From UBA8514 sp034933685 (GTDB lineage: Bacteria > Bacillota > Clostridia > Lachnospirales > Anaerotignaceae): a stretch of 64,000 bases of DNA. Positions within the stretch are counted from its first letter, which is position 1, and every line of letters begins with the position of its first letter. Of this stretch, positions 34,404 to 43,314 are shown one piece after another. The notes under the pieces are model-generated. The model was not told the origin of the DNA. It ran no database searches and saw only the letters and a list, made by a program, of their open reading frames with translations. The position numbers were made by a program, and so were the translations under genes. The stretch is taken from contig JAYFNB010000034.1 of assembly GCA_034933685.1 (NCBI GenBank), positions 1 to 64,000 of the forward strand. The letters run 5' to 3'.

Positions 34404-35258
34404 TCACACTTTAATAAACTTATTTTCTTCTAATTCTTTAAAAGCAATATTCAATTCTTCTTTCGTATTCATAACTATGGGTCCTCCCCAAGCGATGGGT
34501 TCATGCAATGGAGTGGCTGCCATAAGTAAAAATCTAACTCCCTTTTCAGATGCCTTAACTTTCAAAACATCTCCCTCACCAAATAATACCGCATGCTTTT
34601 CTTCAATAGCATTTTTCTGGTCTTGTCCAAAATTACCTGACCCGTAAAATATGTAAATGAACAAAGTCTCTTCATGCGTAACATCTATAGCCCAATCGGC
34701 TTCAGCCTCTAGTTCCACATCCAAAAGCAGTGGCTTTATATAATCCCCCTCAACAGCACCTTTATGGTTCTTATATGTTCCACCAATAATATGTATTTTA
34801 CTATTATTTTCCTTGATTACTGGAATATCTTGATTTGTTATCCCATGGTATTTTGGCGGTACCATCTTATCCTTAGCGGGCAAATTAAGCCACAACTGTA
34901 CACCAAGCATTCTTTTGCTCACCTGAGGCATCTCTTGATGAATAATGCCTGAACCTGCAGTCATCCACTGACATTCACCATCTAAAATACTGCCCTTATT
35001 CCCTAAGCTGTCGCCGTGTTCAATATCACCTTGCAACAAATATGTTATTGTTTCAATACCTCTATGTGGATGCCAAGGAAAGCCTTTTATATAGTCTGCT
35101 GGGTTTGATGAATCAAAAGCATCCAGCATAAGAAAAGGATCAAACTCACTTGTATCGTTATGTCCAATGACTCTTACAAGTTTAACACCTGCACCATCTT
35201 GTGTATGTATTCCTGCAACAATTTTATTTACAGCCCTTATAGTTTTCATAATAGACAT
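34404..35258 (-). CDS. Pirin family protein (bicupin)
   Basis: A protein of about 284 residues with the pirin N-terminal cupin. The metal-binding residues sit in GFPWHPHRGIETITYLLQG and HGDSLGNKGSI..., with EMPQ following (GSGIIHQEMPQ). A C-terminal pirin domain follows (AATPLHEPIAWGGPIVMNT). Some members are quercetin dioxygenases or redox-sensing cofactors. Here only the family can be stated. Start 35258 or 35249 is uncertain. AGGAAATGAG favours 35258. Confidence 0.85.
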   Translation of the reverse strand: MSIMKTIRAVNKIVAGIHTQDGAGVKLVRVIGHNDTSEFDPFLMLDAFDSSNPADYIKGFPWHPHRGIETITYLLQGDIEHGDSLGNKGSILDGECQWMTAGSGIIHQEMPQVSKRMLGVQLWLNLPAKDKMVPPKYHGITNQDIPVIKENNSKIHIIGGTYKNHKGAVEGDYIKPLLLDVELEAEADWAIDVTHEETLFIYIFYGSGNFGQDQKNAIEEKHAVLFGEGDVLKVKASEKGVRFLLMAATPLHEPIAWGGPIVMNTKEELNIAFKELEENKFIKV

Positions 35259-35355
35259 CAACTCATTTCCTATCATTTTTATATGCTATAAATATTAATT
35301 CGCCACCCAAGTGCTTTTCTCCTTTTTTTTATCGGAATTTCACAAAAAATAGTAT

Positions 35356-35386
35356 AAAAAAGGAGTGACATGTATTTGTCACTCCC
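35356..35386 (-). terminator. Terminator of the first amino-acid ABC operon
   Basis: A perfect 9-bp stem (GGAGTGACA / TGTCACTCC) with a 6-nt loop and TTTTTT on the minus strand, starting 9 nt after the ATPase stop. Confidence 0.88.
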
Positions 35387-35394
35387 AGCATTAA

Positions 35395-36123
35395 TTAATG
35401 GTTCAGTATTCTACTCAAGAACATTCTTGTTCTTTCATTCTTTGGATTAGAAAAAAATTCCTGAGGTGGTGCTTCTTCTAAAATAACTCCCTCATCCATA
35501 AAAACAACCCGATCGGCAACCTCACGCGCAAAACCCATTTCATGGGTTACTACTACCATGGTCATGCCATCCCGAGCTAAACCTTTTATTACTTCCAAAA
35601 CCTCAGAAATCATTTCCGGATCAAGTGCAGACGTAGGTTCATCAAAAAGCATTACCTGAGGATGCATTGCCAAAGCTCTGGCAATGGCTACCCGTTGCTG
35701 CTGTCCACCTGATAACTTTGAAGGATAGACAAATGCTTTTTCCGGTAGACCTACTTTTATCAATAAAGCTTTAGCAATTTCTTCTGCTTCAGCACGAGAC
35801 TTATTTTGTACATGAATAGGTCCAATAGTAACATTGTCTAAAACATTTTTATGATTAAAAAGATTGAATTGTTGAAATACCATTCCAGTTAGTTGGCGAG
35901 CCTTGTATAAGTTGGCTTCTGAAGCATGGACTAAAAAGTCATCAATACAAACTTCTCCGCCCTCAATGGTCTCCAGTCCGTTTATTGTTCTTAAAAGCGT
36001 GCTCTTACCTGAACCACTTGGGCCAATAATTACGACAACCTCACCTTGTGCTACGGTTAGAGAAACATCCTTTAGTACTTCAAGGGAACCATAATTTTTA
36101 TAAACATTCTTTAATTTAATCAC
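35395..36123 (-). CDS. Polar amino acid ABC transporter ATP-binding protein (GlnQ-like)
   Basis: A 242-residue ATPase of the PAAT group with Walker A GPSGSGKST, signature LSGGQQQRVAIARAL, Walker B QVMLFDEPTSALDPE and switch His VVTHEMGFA. It overlaps the permease gene by 8 bp. Together with the two upstream genes it makes a complete importer. Glutamine is a possible substrate but not certain. Confidence 0.92.
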   Translation of the reverse strand: MIKLKNVYKNYGSLEVLKDVSLTVAQGEVVVIIGPSGSGKSTLLRTINGLETIEGGEVCIDDFLVHASEANLYKARQLTGMVFQQFNLFNHKNVLDNVTIGPIHVQNKSRAEAEEIAKALLIKVGLPEKAFVYPSKLSGGQQQRVAIARALAMHPQVMLFDEPTSALDPEMISEVLEVIKGLARDGMTMVVVTHEMGFAREVADRVVFMDEGVILEEAPPQEFFSNPKNERTRMFLSRILNH

Positions 36124-36772
36124 TTTCAGCCAGCCTTTCTTCCAGTTTTCTCACCGCCAAGGACAAGCCAAATGATAATATGAAGTAAAAGGCAGCGATA
36201 GCAAACCATACTTCGAAAGCACGGAAAGTAATAGTAACAATATTTTTGGCTACATAGGTCAAATCTGTAACAGCAATAACCGAAACAAGGGAAGAATCCT
36301 TAATCAGAGTAATAAACTGTCCAGCCAAAGGCGGTAAAATCCTTTTAATCGCTTGTGGTAATATAATCAAGCGCATTACCTGCCATTCAGTCATACCAAT
36401 AGAAAGAGCTGCTTCTCGCTGTCCACGATGGATTGACCTAATCCCAGCTCTAATAATTTCTGTAATATATGCACCGGAAAAAAATGACAGCGCCAATACC
36501 GAAGCAACCATGGGACTAAGGTTGAAAAATACTCCTAACCCAAAATAAATAAATAAAATTTGAATTAAAAGTGGCGTGTTTCTTATCCACTCAACATAAA
36601 TATTACCTATGCTACGCAACAGTAATGATTTAGACGTGCGGCAAAGCGCTCCGCCAACCCCCATAATACTGCCCAAAATAATTGACATAACAGAAATTTT
36701 AATGGTCATAAATAGACCATCCATAATCGCAGGTAAATACTCTATTAGAACGCTAAAATCTAAATGTTGCAA
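36116..36772 (-). CDS. Polar amino acid ABC transporter permease
   Basis: A 218-residue HEQRo/GlnP-type permease with about five spans and the EAA loop AALSIGMTEWQVMRLIILPQA. The N-terminal region (FSVLIEYLPAIMDGLFMTIKI) is typical. It follows the binding-protein gene by 26 nt. Confidence 0.92.
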   Translation of the reverse strand: MQHLDFSVLIEYLPAIMDGLFMTIKISVMSIILGSIMGVGGALCRTSKSLLLRSIGNIYVEWIRNTPLLIQILFIYFGLGVFFNLSPMVASVLALSFFSGAYITEIIRAGIRSIHRGQREAALSIGMTEWQVMRLIILPQAIKRILPPLAGQFITLIKDSSLVSVIAVTDLTYVAKNIVTITFRAFEVWFAIAAFYFILSFGLSLAVRKLEERLAESD

Positions 36773-36798
36773 AGTTCACAACCTCCAATTATAAGAAC

Positions 36799-37620
36799 TT
36801 ATTTCTTGGCTGGAACCATATCCCACCACTTCATATCAACAAACCAATAATCATAATTTTTCTTGTATTCTGGACTGGCCTTATATTTTGCCACAAACTT
36901 ATTTACCGCAGCTACAAGTTCTGGATTGCCCTTAGGAATCGCTATGCCAAGATTTTCCGTTGTGAAAGGCTTAAGTACCGTATATGTTTTCTCAGGATTT
37001 CTTTTATTATAAATAGCTACCCAAGGTACTTCATGAATAACTGCAACGGCATTTCCATTCAAAAGTTCAAGACCCGCCATTGCCGAACCATCGAATTTTT
37101 TAACGGTTGCGTTCTTAAACATTTTAGTAGCCGTCTGATCAGCCGTTGTCCCCATGGAAACGGCGATAACATTTCCGGTTTTATCTAAATCCTCCCAAGT
37201 CTTAACATTAGGATAGTTTTTATTAACCAAAAGTGCCTGCCCAGAAGTAAAGTAAGTGTCGGAAAAATCTACAACCTCTTTGCGCTTATCTGTAACAGTC
37301 ATACCGGCAATAACAACGTCAACTTTCTTAGCTTGCAAAGCAGGTATTAGACCACTGAAAGCATAGTTTTGGAATTCCACTTTTACGCCTAGTTCCTTTC
37401 CCAAAGCATTAGCTACATCAATATCATAACCAACCAATTTGCCATCTTTATCTGCCATTTCAAACGGATAATATCCTGTAGCTGTACCGACGACAATCTT
37501 ACCATTTTTTTTAATAGTATCTAATGCTGTTTCTTTTTTTGTACTGCCACAACCAGCCATTGCTGTTGCAAACAGACAAAAAGTCAGTACACCTGCAATT
37601 TTTTTCATCCAGTTTTTCAA
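36799..37620 (-). CDS. Amino acid ABC transporter substrate-binding lipoprotein
   Basis: A 273-residue SBP_bac_3 protein with a lipoprotein signal (MKKIAGVLTFCLFATAMAGC). The core has YPFEMADKDGKLVGYDIDVANAL and the ligand-loop AGMTVTDKRKEVVDFSDTYF, the pattern of glutamine/polar amino acid binders. The residues that set specificity cannot be assigned with confidence. First gene of its operon. Confidence 0.92.
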   Translation of the reverse strand: MKNWMKKIAGVLTFCLFATAMAGCGSTKKETALDTIKKNGKIVVGTATGYYPFEMADKDGKLVGYDIDVANALGKELGVKVEFQNYAFSGLIPALQAKKVDVVIAGMTVTDKRKEVVDFSDTYFTSGQALLVNKNYPNVKTWEDLDKTGNVIAVSMGTTADQTATKMFKNATVKKFDGSAMAGLELLNGNAVAVIHEVPWVAIYNKRNPEKTYTVLKPFTTENLGIAIPKGNPELVAAVNKFVAKYKASPEYKKNYDYWFVDMKWWDMVPAKK

Positions 37621-37920
37621 AATAATTCCCCCTGTTTGTTTTTATTGTAAACTAAATTACCCGCTTTGCTCAATGCCTCTTTAAGCACTGTAACCACCTC
37701 ATAATTTTAACACCATCACCTATAGGGTGTCCAGTAAAAATTAGACTGAAAAAAGATTCTTTACCCTAGAAACATGTGGGCATGCAGACAAATTAAAGAA
37801 ACCGCAAGCATACTAAGTGCATTAATTAGCTGCTTACGGTTTCATTAACCTATAAAAACAATTTTTCTATGAGTTTAATTTATTCTCTATCCATTAAACT
37901 ACCTACCAAAGAATAGGCTA
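37621..37920. other. Intergenic stretch between the two amino-acid ABC operons
   Basis: About 300 bp without a gene. It holds the terminator of the second operon (37793-37843) and probable promoter elements for the first operon (TTGAGC with TACAAT, 18-bp spacer, about 40 nt before the binding-protein ATG). Nothing else stands out. Confidence 0.5.
37793..37843 (-). terminator. Terminator of the second amino-acid ABC operon
   Basis: GAAACCGTAAGCA pairs with TGCTTGCGGTTTC (13 bp with one G-T), loop of 20 nt, then TTTAATTTG. It lies 78 nt after the ATPase stop. Confidence 0.75.
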
Positions 37921-38661
37921 TTACCTATTACTAAACCGTGCAAGAAATTTTCGAGTCCTTTCTTCTTTAGGATTTTCAATAATATCTCTCGGTTCTCCTG
38001 TTTCAACTACTACGCCGCCTTCCATAAAAATCACCTGATCTGCAACATCTCTAGCAAATCCTATTTCATGAGTTACTACGATCATAGTTGAATTTTCTTC
38101 TTTCGCAATTTTTTTCATAATCTCAAGCACTTCACCCACTAGCTCTGGGTCAAGAGCTGAGGTTGGTTCATCAAAAAGGATTACTTTTGGATTTAGCGCA
38201 AGAGCTCTGGCAATGCCTACACGTTGTTGCTGCCCACCGGAGAGTTGAACAGGATAAAAATGTTCTCGGTTTATCATACCAACTTTTTCTAAATAATATT
38301 CTGCTTTTATTAATGCTTCATATCTTCCCATTTTTTGCACTAAAACTAGCCCTTCTTTTACATTTTCCAAGGCAGTCATATTGGCAAAAAGGTTATAATT
38401 CTGAAAAACCATTGCTGTGTTACGTCTTACTTCCAGTATTTCTTTTTTTGAAGCCGCGGCCATATCAAAGACTTTATCATCAAGAATCATAGTACCTTTA
38501 TCTGCCGGCTCCAAGAAATTTATAGAACGTAATAGAGTTGTTTTACCACTACCACTTGGTCCAAGTATCACCGTTACTGAACCCGTGGGAACTTCAATAC
38601 TAACGCCTTTTAGAACCTCTGTACTGCCAAAAGATTTATGAACATTTTCGAGTTTAATCAT
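37921..38661 (-). CDS. Amino acid (probably cystine) ABC transporter ATP-binding protein
   Basis: A 246-residue PAAT ATPase (Walker A GPSGSGKTT, signature LSGGQQQRVGIARAL, Walker B KVILFDEPTSALDPE). It overlaps the permease gene by 4 bp (ATGA type). Gene order C-S lyase, binding protein, two permeases, ATPase resembles the Bacillus tcyJKLMN cystine system, which supports cystine or a related sulfur compound. Confidence 0.9.
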   Translation of the reverse strand: MIKLENVHKSFGSTEVLKGVSIEVPTGSVTVILGPSGSGKTTLLRSINFLEPADKGTMILDDKVFDMAAASKKEILEVRRNTAMVFQNYNLFANMTALENVKEGLVLVQKMGRYEALIKAEYYLEKVGMINREHFYPVQLSGGQQQRVGIARALALNPKVILFDEPTSALDPELVGEVLEIMKKIAKEENSTMIVVTHEIGFARDVADQVIFMEGGVVVETGEPRDIIENPKEERTRKFLARFSNR

Positions 38662-39374
38662 TTGCTAGTACCCCTTTTAAAATATGATAAATTATATTCA
38701 AGTACAGATGCTAATTTTTCAAAACATATGCTAGTACTCCAATATAGGCAAGCTGTTACTATATAAACTTCTAAGTAGGCATTATTATTTGATGCTAAAA
38801 CATTGGCCGCTCCAAATAGTTCTATTACCGATATCATAAAAGCAATTGATGTTCCTTTTAAAAGGTTTAAAAATTGGTTAGCCATCATAGGTGTAGCAAA
38901 GACAGCAGCTTGCGGCAGAATGATTCTAAAGAAAGCTTGGTTCCATGTCATCCCTATAGATAATGCCGCTTCAGTTTGCCCCACATTTACGGACTGCAAA
39001 GCTCCGCGAAAAATTTCCGCAAGATAGGCTCCCGTATGTAAAGTAAGTCCTAAGGCAGCAAAAGCTATTGGAGGTATTCCACTAAGCAGCATAGCTGATT
39101 TATTTGTACCGGAAACCGCCATAAGCAAGACAGGAATACCAAAAAACGCAAGGTAAATAAGAATCATTGATGGTAAAGCACGTCCTAGAAGAACATATAT
39201 ATCACCAATTTTCCCTAGGATCGGCACCTTTTTATAACGCAATATTGTAACCATCAGGGCCAACAAACATGACATAATCATAGTCCCTACTGCCAGTCCT
39301 AGAGTTATTGGTACATATTTTATAAGATGTTCGAAAATTTCCAGAAGGAAAACAGGATCAAGAAAATTATCCAT
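38658..39374 (-). CDS. Amino acid (probably cystine) ABC transporter permease 2
   Basis: A 238-residue permease with five or so spans, EAA loop AALSIGMTWNQAFFRIILPQA and a TcyL-like N-terminus (FLLEIFEHLIKYVPITLGLA). It pairs with the 39404-40102 product as a heterodimeric channel. Confidence 0.9.
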   Translation of the reverse strand: MDNFLDPVFLLEIFEHLIKYVPITLGLAVGTMIMSCLLALMVTILRYKKVPILGKIGDIYVLLGRALPSMILIYLAFFGIPVLLMAVSGTNKSAMLLSGIPPIAFAALGLTLHTGAYLAEIFRGALQSVNVGQTEAALSIGMTWNQAFFRIILPQAAVFATPMMANQFLNLLKGTSIAFMISVIELFGAANVLASNNNAYLEVYIVTACLYWSTSICFEKLASVLEYNLSYFKRGTSK

Positions 39375-39403
39375 AATAACAGCTATCCTTTCCGCTTAAT
39401 TGT

Positions 39404-40102
39404 TTACGAAACTGTTGAGTTTTTCATTCTGGTACAACGTTCAAGCATCATAGTGCCTAGTTGTACCAAAAAGCACAGACAAATATAAATAACCGCAATA
39501 TCAATATAAAGTTCTAGATGCCTGTAACTAAATGAACCCATTAACTCTGCACGACGCATCATGTCTACAACACCAACGTTAAAAATAAGGGCTGTACTTT
39601 TAAGTGTTGATACCACGTTATTGCCTAAAGCAGGTATCGCCATCCTAAAAGCTTGAGGGATAACCACCCTTGTATATGCACTATATCCTGTCATACCAAT
39701 AGATTTAGCTGCCTCCATTTGTCCTTTATCAACAGCTAGGATACTGCCACGCATAATTTCTGCAATGTAACCTCCTTCATGCAAGCTCATAACTAAGAAA
39801 ACATACAATATTCCTGGAATAGAACGCGGATTTTCCATTCCAAAATAATTCAGAACTTGCGGCATTCCAAAACAAATCAAATAAAGTTGTACCAAAAATG
39901 GTGTGCCTCTTATAAATGATACATAAACAGCACAAACTTTATCCAATAGTCTAATGGCATTAATACGAGTAAGAGCAATAATGCAGCCTAAAATTATTGC
40001 AAAAAATTCTGATACAACTGTTACAAGAATAGTTACGTCAACCATAGACAGCAGCGTTGGAAAAGACTTAATCATATACTCAAAACTAAATATAGTTCCC
40101 AT
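39404..40102 (-). CDS. Amino acid (probably cystine) ABC transporter permease 1
   Basis: A 232-residue permease with EAA loop AAKSIGMTGYSAYTRVVIPQA and N-terminus MGTIFSFEYMIKSFPTLL, similar to TcyM-type subunits. It lies between the binding-protein and the second permease genes. Confidence 0.9.
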   Translation of the reverse strand: MGTIFSFEYMIKSFPTLLSMVDVTILVTVVSEFFAIILGCIIALTRINAIRLLDKVCAVYVSFIRGTPFLVQLYLICFGMPQVLNYFGMENPRSIPGILYVFLVMSLHEGGYIAEIMRGSILAVDKGQMEAAKSIGMTGYSAYTRVVIPQAFRMAIPALGNNVVSTLKSTALIFNVGVVDMMRRAELMGSFSYRHLELYIDIAVIYICLCFLVQLGTMMLERCTRMKNSTVS

Positions 40103-40169
40103 GGAAAACCACCTTACAAAAACTTATTTTGTGGCAACAGTAAAATATTTCTTGCATTTATTATTGTAT

Positions 40170-41012
40170 TTACGCTTTTAATTGAGGAACAGAATAATCT
40201 TTGCCAAGAATTTTTTCTGATAGTTTCTTCAGAGTGCCATCTGCACGCATTTCTTTAACGGTAGCATCTATTTTGTCGGCAAGAGCTTGCCCTTTTTCAC
40301 TTTTCTTTAGTGCAAAGAATGTTGGATCACTAGCAATTACAGGACCCACAGCCTTTATATCAAGGCCTAATATTTTTTTGGCATCATCAATAGTAACCTC
40401 ATATTGCGGTGTTGCATCAGCCCGTCCTGTTATAACAAGATTTGCACATTCAGTGAAGCCCTTATCCGTAAATACAAATTCTATTTTGGGATTAGCAGTT
40501 TGATTATACTCTTCTAATTGGCGAGCAACTTCTGAACTTGCCGTCACCGCTACTTTTTTGCCACGCAAATCATCTATGCTGTTAATATTGTTTTCATTAC
40601 CTCTTACAGCAATCTTGCGACTAGTATAGTTGTTAACCTCTTTGGTCCAAATACTTTTTTCAGCACGTTTTTTATTAAAGGTAATTTGGTTTGCAATAAT
40701 ATCTACCTGTCCAGATTCTAATCCAAGAAAACCAGCATCAACACTCATAGTTTTGAATTCGAATTTAATATCAGGATTTCTTTTTTCAACCTCTTTTAAA
40801 ATCTCAATATCGTACCCTGTAAGTACCCCTTTGTCATCCACATAGGTAAAAGGACGGAATGTGCCACGAGTAGCAACCACATATGTCTTCTTTTCGACTT
40901 TTTTATTGTCTGTTTTTTTCTCAGCCCCGCCGCAACCTGTCATTATAGCCAGAGATGCTACCATAGTTATTGCTACAAGAATTGTCCCTAGTTTTTTCAG
41001 ATTAAATTTCAT
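40170..41012 (-). CDS. Amino acid (probably cystine) ABC transporter binding lipoprotein
   Basis: A 280-residue SBP_bac_3 protein with lipobox LAIMTGC after a 25-residue signal. Core motifs are FRPFTYVDDKGVLTGYDIEI and the loop IIANQITFNKKRAEKSIW. The ATG at 41012 follows AAGGAG at 10 nt; in-frame GTG codons nearby are also possible. It starts 19 nt after the C-S lyase stop. Confidence 0.9.
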   Translation of the reverse strand: MKFNLKKLGTILVAITMVASLAIMTGCGGAEKKTDNKKVEKKTYVVATRGTFRPFTYVDDKGVLTGYDIEILKEVEKRNPDIKFEFKTMSVDAGFLGLESGQVDIIANQITFNKKRAEKSIWTKEVNNYTSRKIAVRGNENNINSIDDLRGKKVAVTASSEVARQLEEYNQTANPKIEFVFTDKGFTECANLVITGRADATPQYEVTIDDAKKILGLDIKAVGPVIASDPTFFALKKSEKGQALADKIDATVKEMRADGTLKKLSEKILGKDYSVPQLKA

Positions 41013-41031
41013 CACTTTCACTCTCCTTATT

Positions 41032-42270
41032 TTATAAAACTATGCTTTTATCTAAAGCGGCCTTAAGCTGCTTAAGAGCTGTTATTAATGTAGCTCTGTT
41101 ACAAGCAATATTCATTCTCGCATATCCAATACCTGCACTGCCAAAAATATAGCCCTGGTTTAACCAAATTTTTGCTTCAAAAAGCAAAAATTTTTCCAGT
41201 TCTTTTGACGTAAACCCATAAGCGGAAAAATCTAACCACAGAAAATAAGTCCCTTGTGGTTTGTGTACAGAAACTTTTGGAAGCTGTGTACGTAAAAAAT
41301 CTATTGCCAAATCACGATTTCTCTCTAAATATTGCATACATTTATCTTGCCATGCTGCACCATACGAATAGGCTGCTTCGCAGGCAATTAGTGGGAAAGG
41401 TCCAGTTCCCGGATAACCAAAATAGGCATGGGCCTTAGCAAAGGCTTCACGAAGTTTCACTGACGGTATTACTATATTAGAATTACGCAATCCGGCAATA
41501 TTAAAGGTCTTGCTTGCCGCGGTACATATGATGGCGTTGTCGGCAAATTCTTCTGATATTGCAGCATACGAAATGTGCTTAGCATCGGAATATACAATAT
41601 CACAATGGATTTCATCAACTATTGTAATAACATTATATTTTATGCACAGCTTTCCAATAACTACCAGTTCTTCTTTAGTGAAAACCTTGCCAAGCGGATT
41701 ATGTGGATTGCACAGGAACATAATTTTGGGTTTATATTTTTTTATTTTTTCCTCTAAATCCAAAAAATCCACTGCATAACTATCCCTCAGCCGCTTTAAT
41801 GGATTTTCCAATATTTTCCTGCCCATATTATTCGCTACACGATAAAAGGGATGATAGACCGGCGTCTGCATTAATATATAATCACCTGGCATTGTGAAAG
41901 CTTCCGTAGCTACATGCAATGCTGGCACAACCCCGGGAATTTGAAAAATAGTTTTAGGATCAATAGTCCAATTGTGACGTGTTTTAAACCAATTAATTAA
42001 GGCCTCATTATAGCTTTCAGGAACTGCCGCATATCCGTAAACAAATCCTCCGGCACGCTTTGTGAGTGCTTCTGTAACACAAGGAGCCGTTTTAAAATCC
42101 ATGTCGGCAATCCACATTGGTATTACGTCGTCTGTTCCGACCAGTTGCTTTTTAAAATTCCATTTTTTAGAAAGTAATCCACTAAAATCCACTGGAATAT
42201 CAAAATAACTTTCATCATTGTTTGTAAAAGCTGTTGGTATAATACCCTGCACCTCTGATAAATTTGCCAT
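41032..42270 (-). CDS. patB: PatB/MalY-type PLP-dependent cystathionine beta-lyase
   Basis: A 412-residue fold-type I aminotransferase-like C-S lyase. The PLP lysine is in TAASKTFNIAGLRNSN. Other family blocks are VIPMWIADMDF near the N-terminus, PVYHPFYR, FLCNPHNPLGKVF and the Asp that contacts PLP in IVDEIHCDIVYS. It cleaves cystathionine or cystine-type C-S bonds to give a thiol, pyruvate and ammonia. It is the first gene of an operon with a probable cystine importer. AAGGGAGGT precedes the ATG at 42270. Confidence 0.9.
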   Translation of the reverse strand: MANLSEVQGIIPTAFTNNDESYFDIPVDFSGLLSKKWNFKKQLVGTDDVIPMWIADMDFKTAPCVTEALTKRAGGFVYGYAAVPESYNEALINWFKTRHNWTIDPKTIFQIPGVVPALHVATEAFTMPGDYILMQTPVYHPFYRVANNMGRKILENPLKRLRDSYAVDFLDLEEKIKKYKPKIMFLCNPHNPLGKVFTKEELVVIGKLCIKYNVITIVDEIHCDIVYSDAKHISYAAISEEFADNAIICTAASKTFNIAGLRNSNIVIPSVKLREAFAKAHAYFGYPGTGPFPLIACEAAYSYGAAWQDKCMQYLERNRDLAIDFLRTQLPKVSVHKPQGTYFLWLDFSAYGFTSKELEKFLLFEAKIWLNQGYIFGSAGIGYARMNIACNRATLITALKQLKAALDKSIVL

Positions 42271-42326
42271 AATCTTACCTCCCTTAAGCCAGTTGTAATG
42301 CATACTATTTATATATGAATTATATG

Positions 42327-42356
42327 ATTATAATATTCTTTTCCAAAAGCTGTCAA
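42327..42356 (-). promoter_or_regulatory. Promoter of the C-S lyase operon
   Basis: TTGACA (42351-42356) and TATAAT (42327-42332) on the minus strand with an 18-bp spacer, about 57 bp upstream of the ATG at 42270. Confidence 0.75.
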
Positions 42357-42392
42357 GTTTTTGTTTTAAAAATCTGCTTTTAACTGCATTTT

Positions 42393-42443
42393 CTAAAAAA
42401 CAAAGGCGTTTTAGCACATATTTATGCTAAAACGCCTTTGTTT
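42393..42443 (-). terminator. Strong terminator of the candidate small RNA
   Basis: A perfect 19-bp stem (42398-42416 with 42425-42443), an 8-nt loop and TTTTTT on the minus strand. No coding gene ends here from either side. Confidence 0.85.
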
Positions 42444-42552
42444 AGACCAAAAAAATAATAGATACGGATATAAAAAATAAGAAGTCACGGCAAAATATGT
42501 CATGACCTCATTGTCTTCTTCAGGTTAATTATATAATTAAAACTTTAACTAT
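42393..42552 (-). ncRNA. Candidate small RNA upstream of the C-S lyase gene
   Basis: A promoter (42559-42587) would start a transcript of about 155 nt. It contains a hairpin (GTCATG/CGTGAC, 42484-42506) and ends at a perfect 19-bp terminator stem (42398-42416 / 42425-42443) with TTTTTT. Because the lyase has its own promoter further down, this transcript looks independent. No ORF of note was seen in it. Confidence 0.4.
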
Positions 42553-42558
42553 GTCTGT

Positions 42559-42587
42559 ATTTTAGCATTACAGAATAGAAATGTCAA
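42559..42587 (-). promoter_or_regulatory. Promoter of the candidate small RNA or of a long lyase leader
   Basis: TTGACA (42582-42587) and TAAAAT (42559-42564) on the minus strand, 17-bp spacer. Confidence 0.65.
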
Positions 42588-42658
42588 CATATTTTTCTTA
42601 TTACAATAAAAAATTATTACAATATTGCGTCTTGAAAAAGCAACAGTTATATGTTAAT

Positions 42659-42691
42659 ATTCAATCGATTGATTAAATCGTTTGATTGAAT
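42659..42691 (+). promoter_or_regulatory. Operator of the TetR-type regulator
   Basis: A 33-bp region framed by ATTCAATC ... GATTGAAT. It contains two related 12-mers, AATCGATTGATT (42663-42674) and AATCGTTTGATT (42676-42687). It lies 30 bp before the regulator ATG. Confidence 0.7.
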
Positions 42692-42720
42692 ATTTTTTTC
42701 TATTGAAAGGAGTTTTTACT

Positions 42721-43314
42721 ATGAAACAAGCTACAAAAGAAACTTTGTTATCAGTAGCCATTGAACTTTTTGCCGAATATGGATATGACAAAGTCTCCAT
42801 TCGTGATATAGCTGAAAAAGCCAAAGCAAATAGTTCAATGATTTCTTATTATTTTGGCAGCAAACAAAATCTTTATGATGCGGCGTTAGAAAAACAAGCA
42901 GGAAACTTGCAAGAATTCCTCTCTCCTTCAACAGTTGCACTTAGTCCCCAAAAAATCTTGCAATTATATGCGGATACTTTACAGGAAATACATGAAAAAA
43001 ACCCTACCCTTATGAAATTCATTTGTTGGGAATTCAAAACTCCCTCTGCGCACCCTGAAACTTTTATTAAACAAAGGCTAAAAAGAGTCTATGAGCTTAT
43101 TTCCCAAGCTATTTCTCGCGGTATTGACGATGGCTCTTTTAGGGAAGATTTAGATATTCATTCAACAGCAATTGTACTGGCTGGTATAGTTAATTTTTAC
43201 TATATAAGCCGCGACCTGCGAACGAGAATAAGCAGTGTCGCAGATAATGACGAATGCTATATGAAACAGGCAATGAAAATATTTTTCGACGGAATTAAGA
43301 GGAGACAATTATGA
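42721..43314 (+). CDS. TetR-family repressor, CecR/YbiH-like
   Basis: A 197-residue protein with the N-terminal TetR HTH (LLSVAIELFAEYGYDKVSIRDIAEKA...ANSSMISYYFGSKQ) and a DUF1956-like C-terminal ligand domain. The operon order TetR, HlyD-type adaptor, ABC ATPase, ABC-2 permease matches Escherichia coli cecR-ybhG-ybhF-ybhS/R. AAAGGAG precedes the ATG at 42721. It probably represses its own operon through the palindrome just upstream. Confidence 0.88.
   Translation: MKQATKETLLSVAIELFAEYGYDKVSIRDIAEKAKANSSMISYYFGSKQNLYDAALEKQAGNLQEFLSPSTVALSPQKILQLYADTLQEIHEKNPTLMKFICWEFKTPSAHPETFIKQRLKRVYELISQAISRGIDDGSFREDLDIHSTAIVLAGIVNFYYISRDLRTRISSVADNDECYMKQAMKIFFDGIKRRQL

Larger units (their letters stand above)
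42271..42720. other. Control region between the C-S lyase operon and the TetR operon
   Basis: A 450-bp gap. It contains the lyase promoter (42327-42356), a strong terminator (42393-42443), a second leftward promoter (42559-42587) and the TetR-type operator (42659-42691). The segment 42393-42552 could encode a small RNA. Confidence 0.6.
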
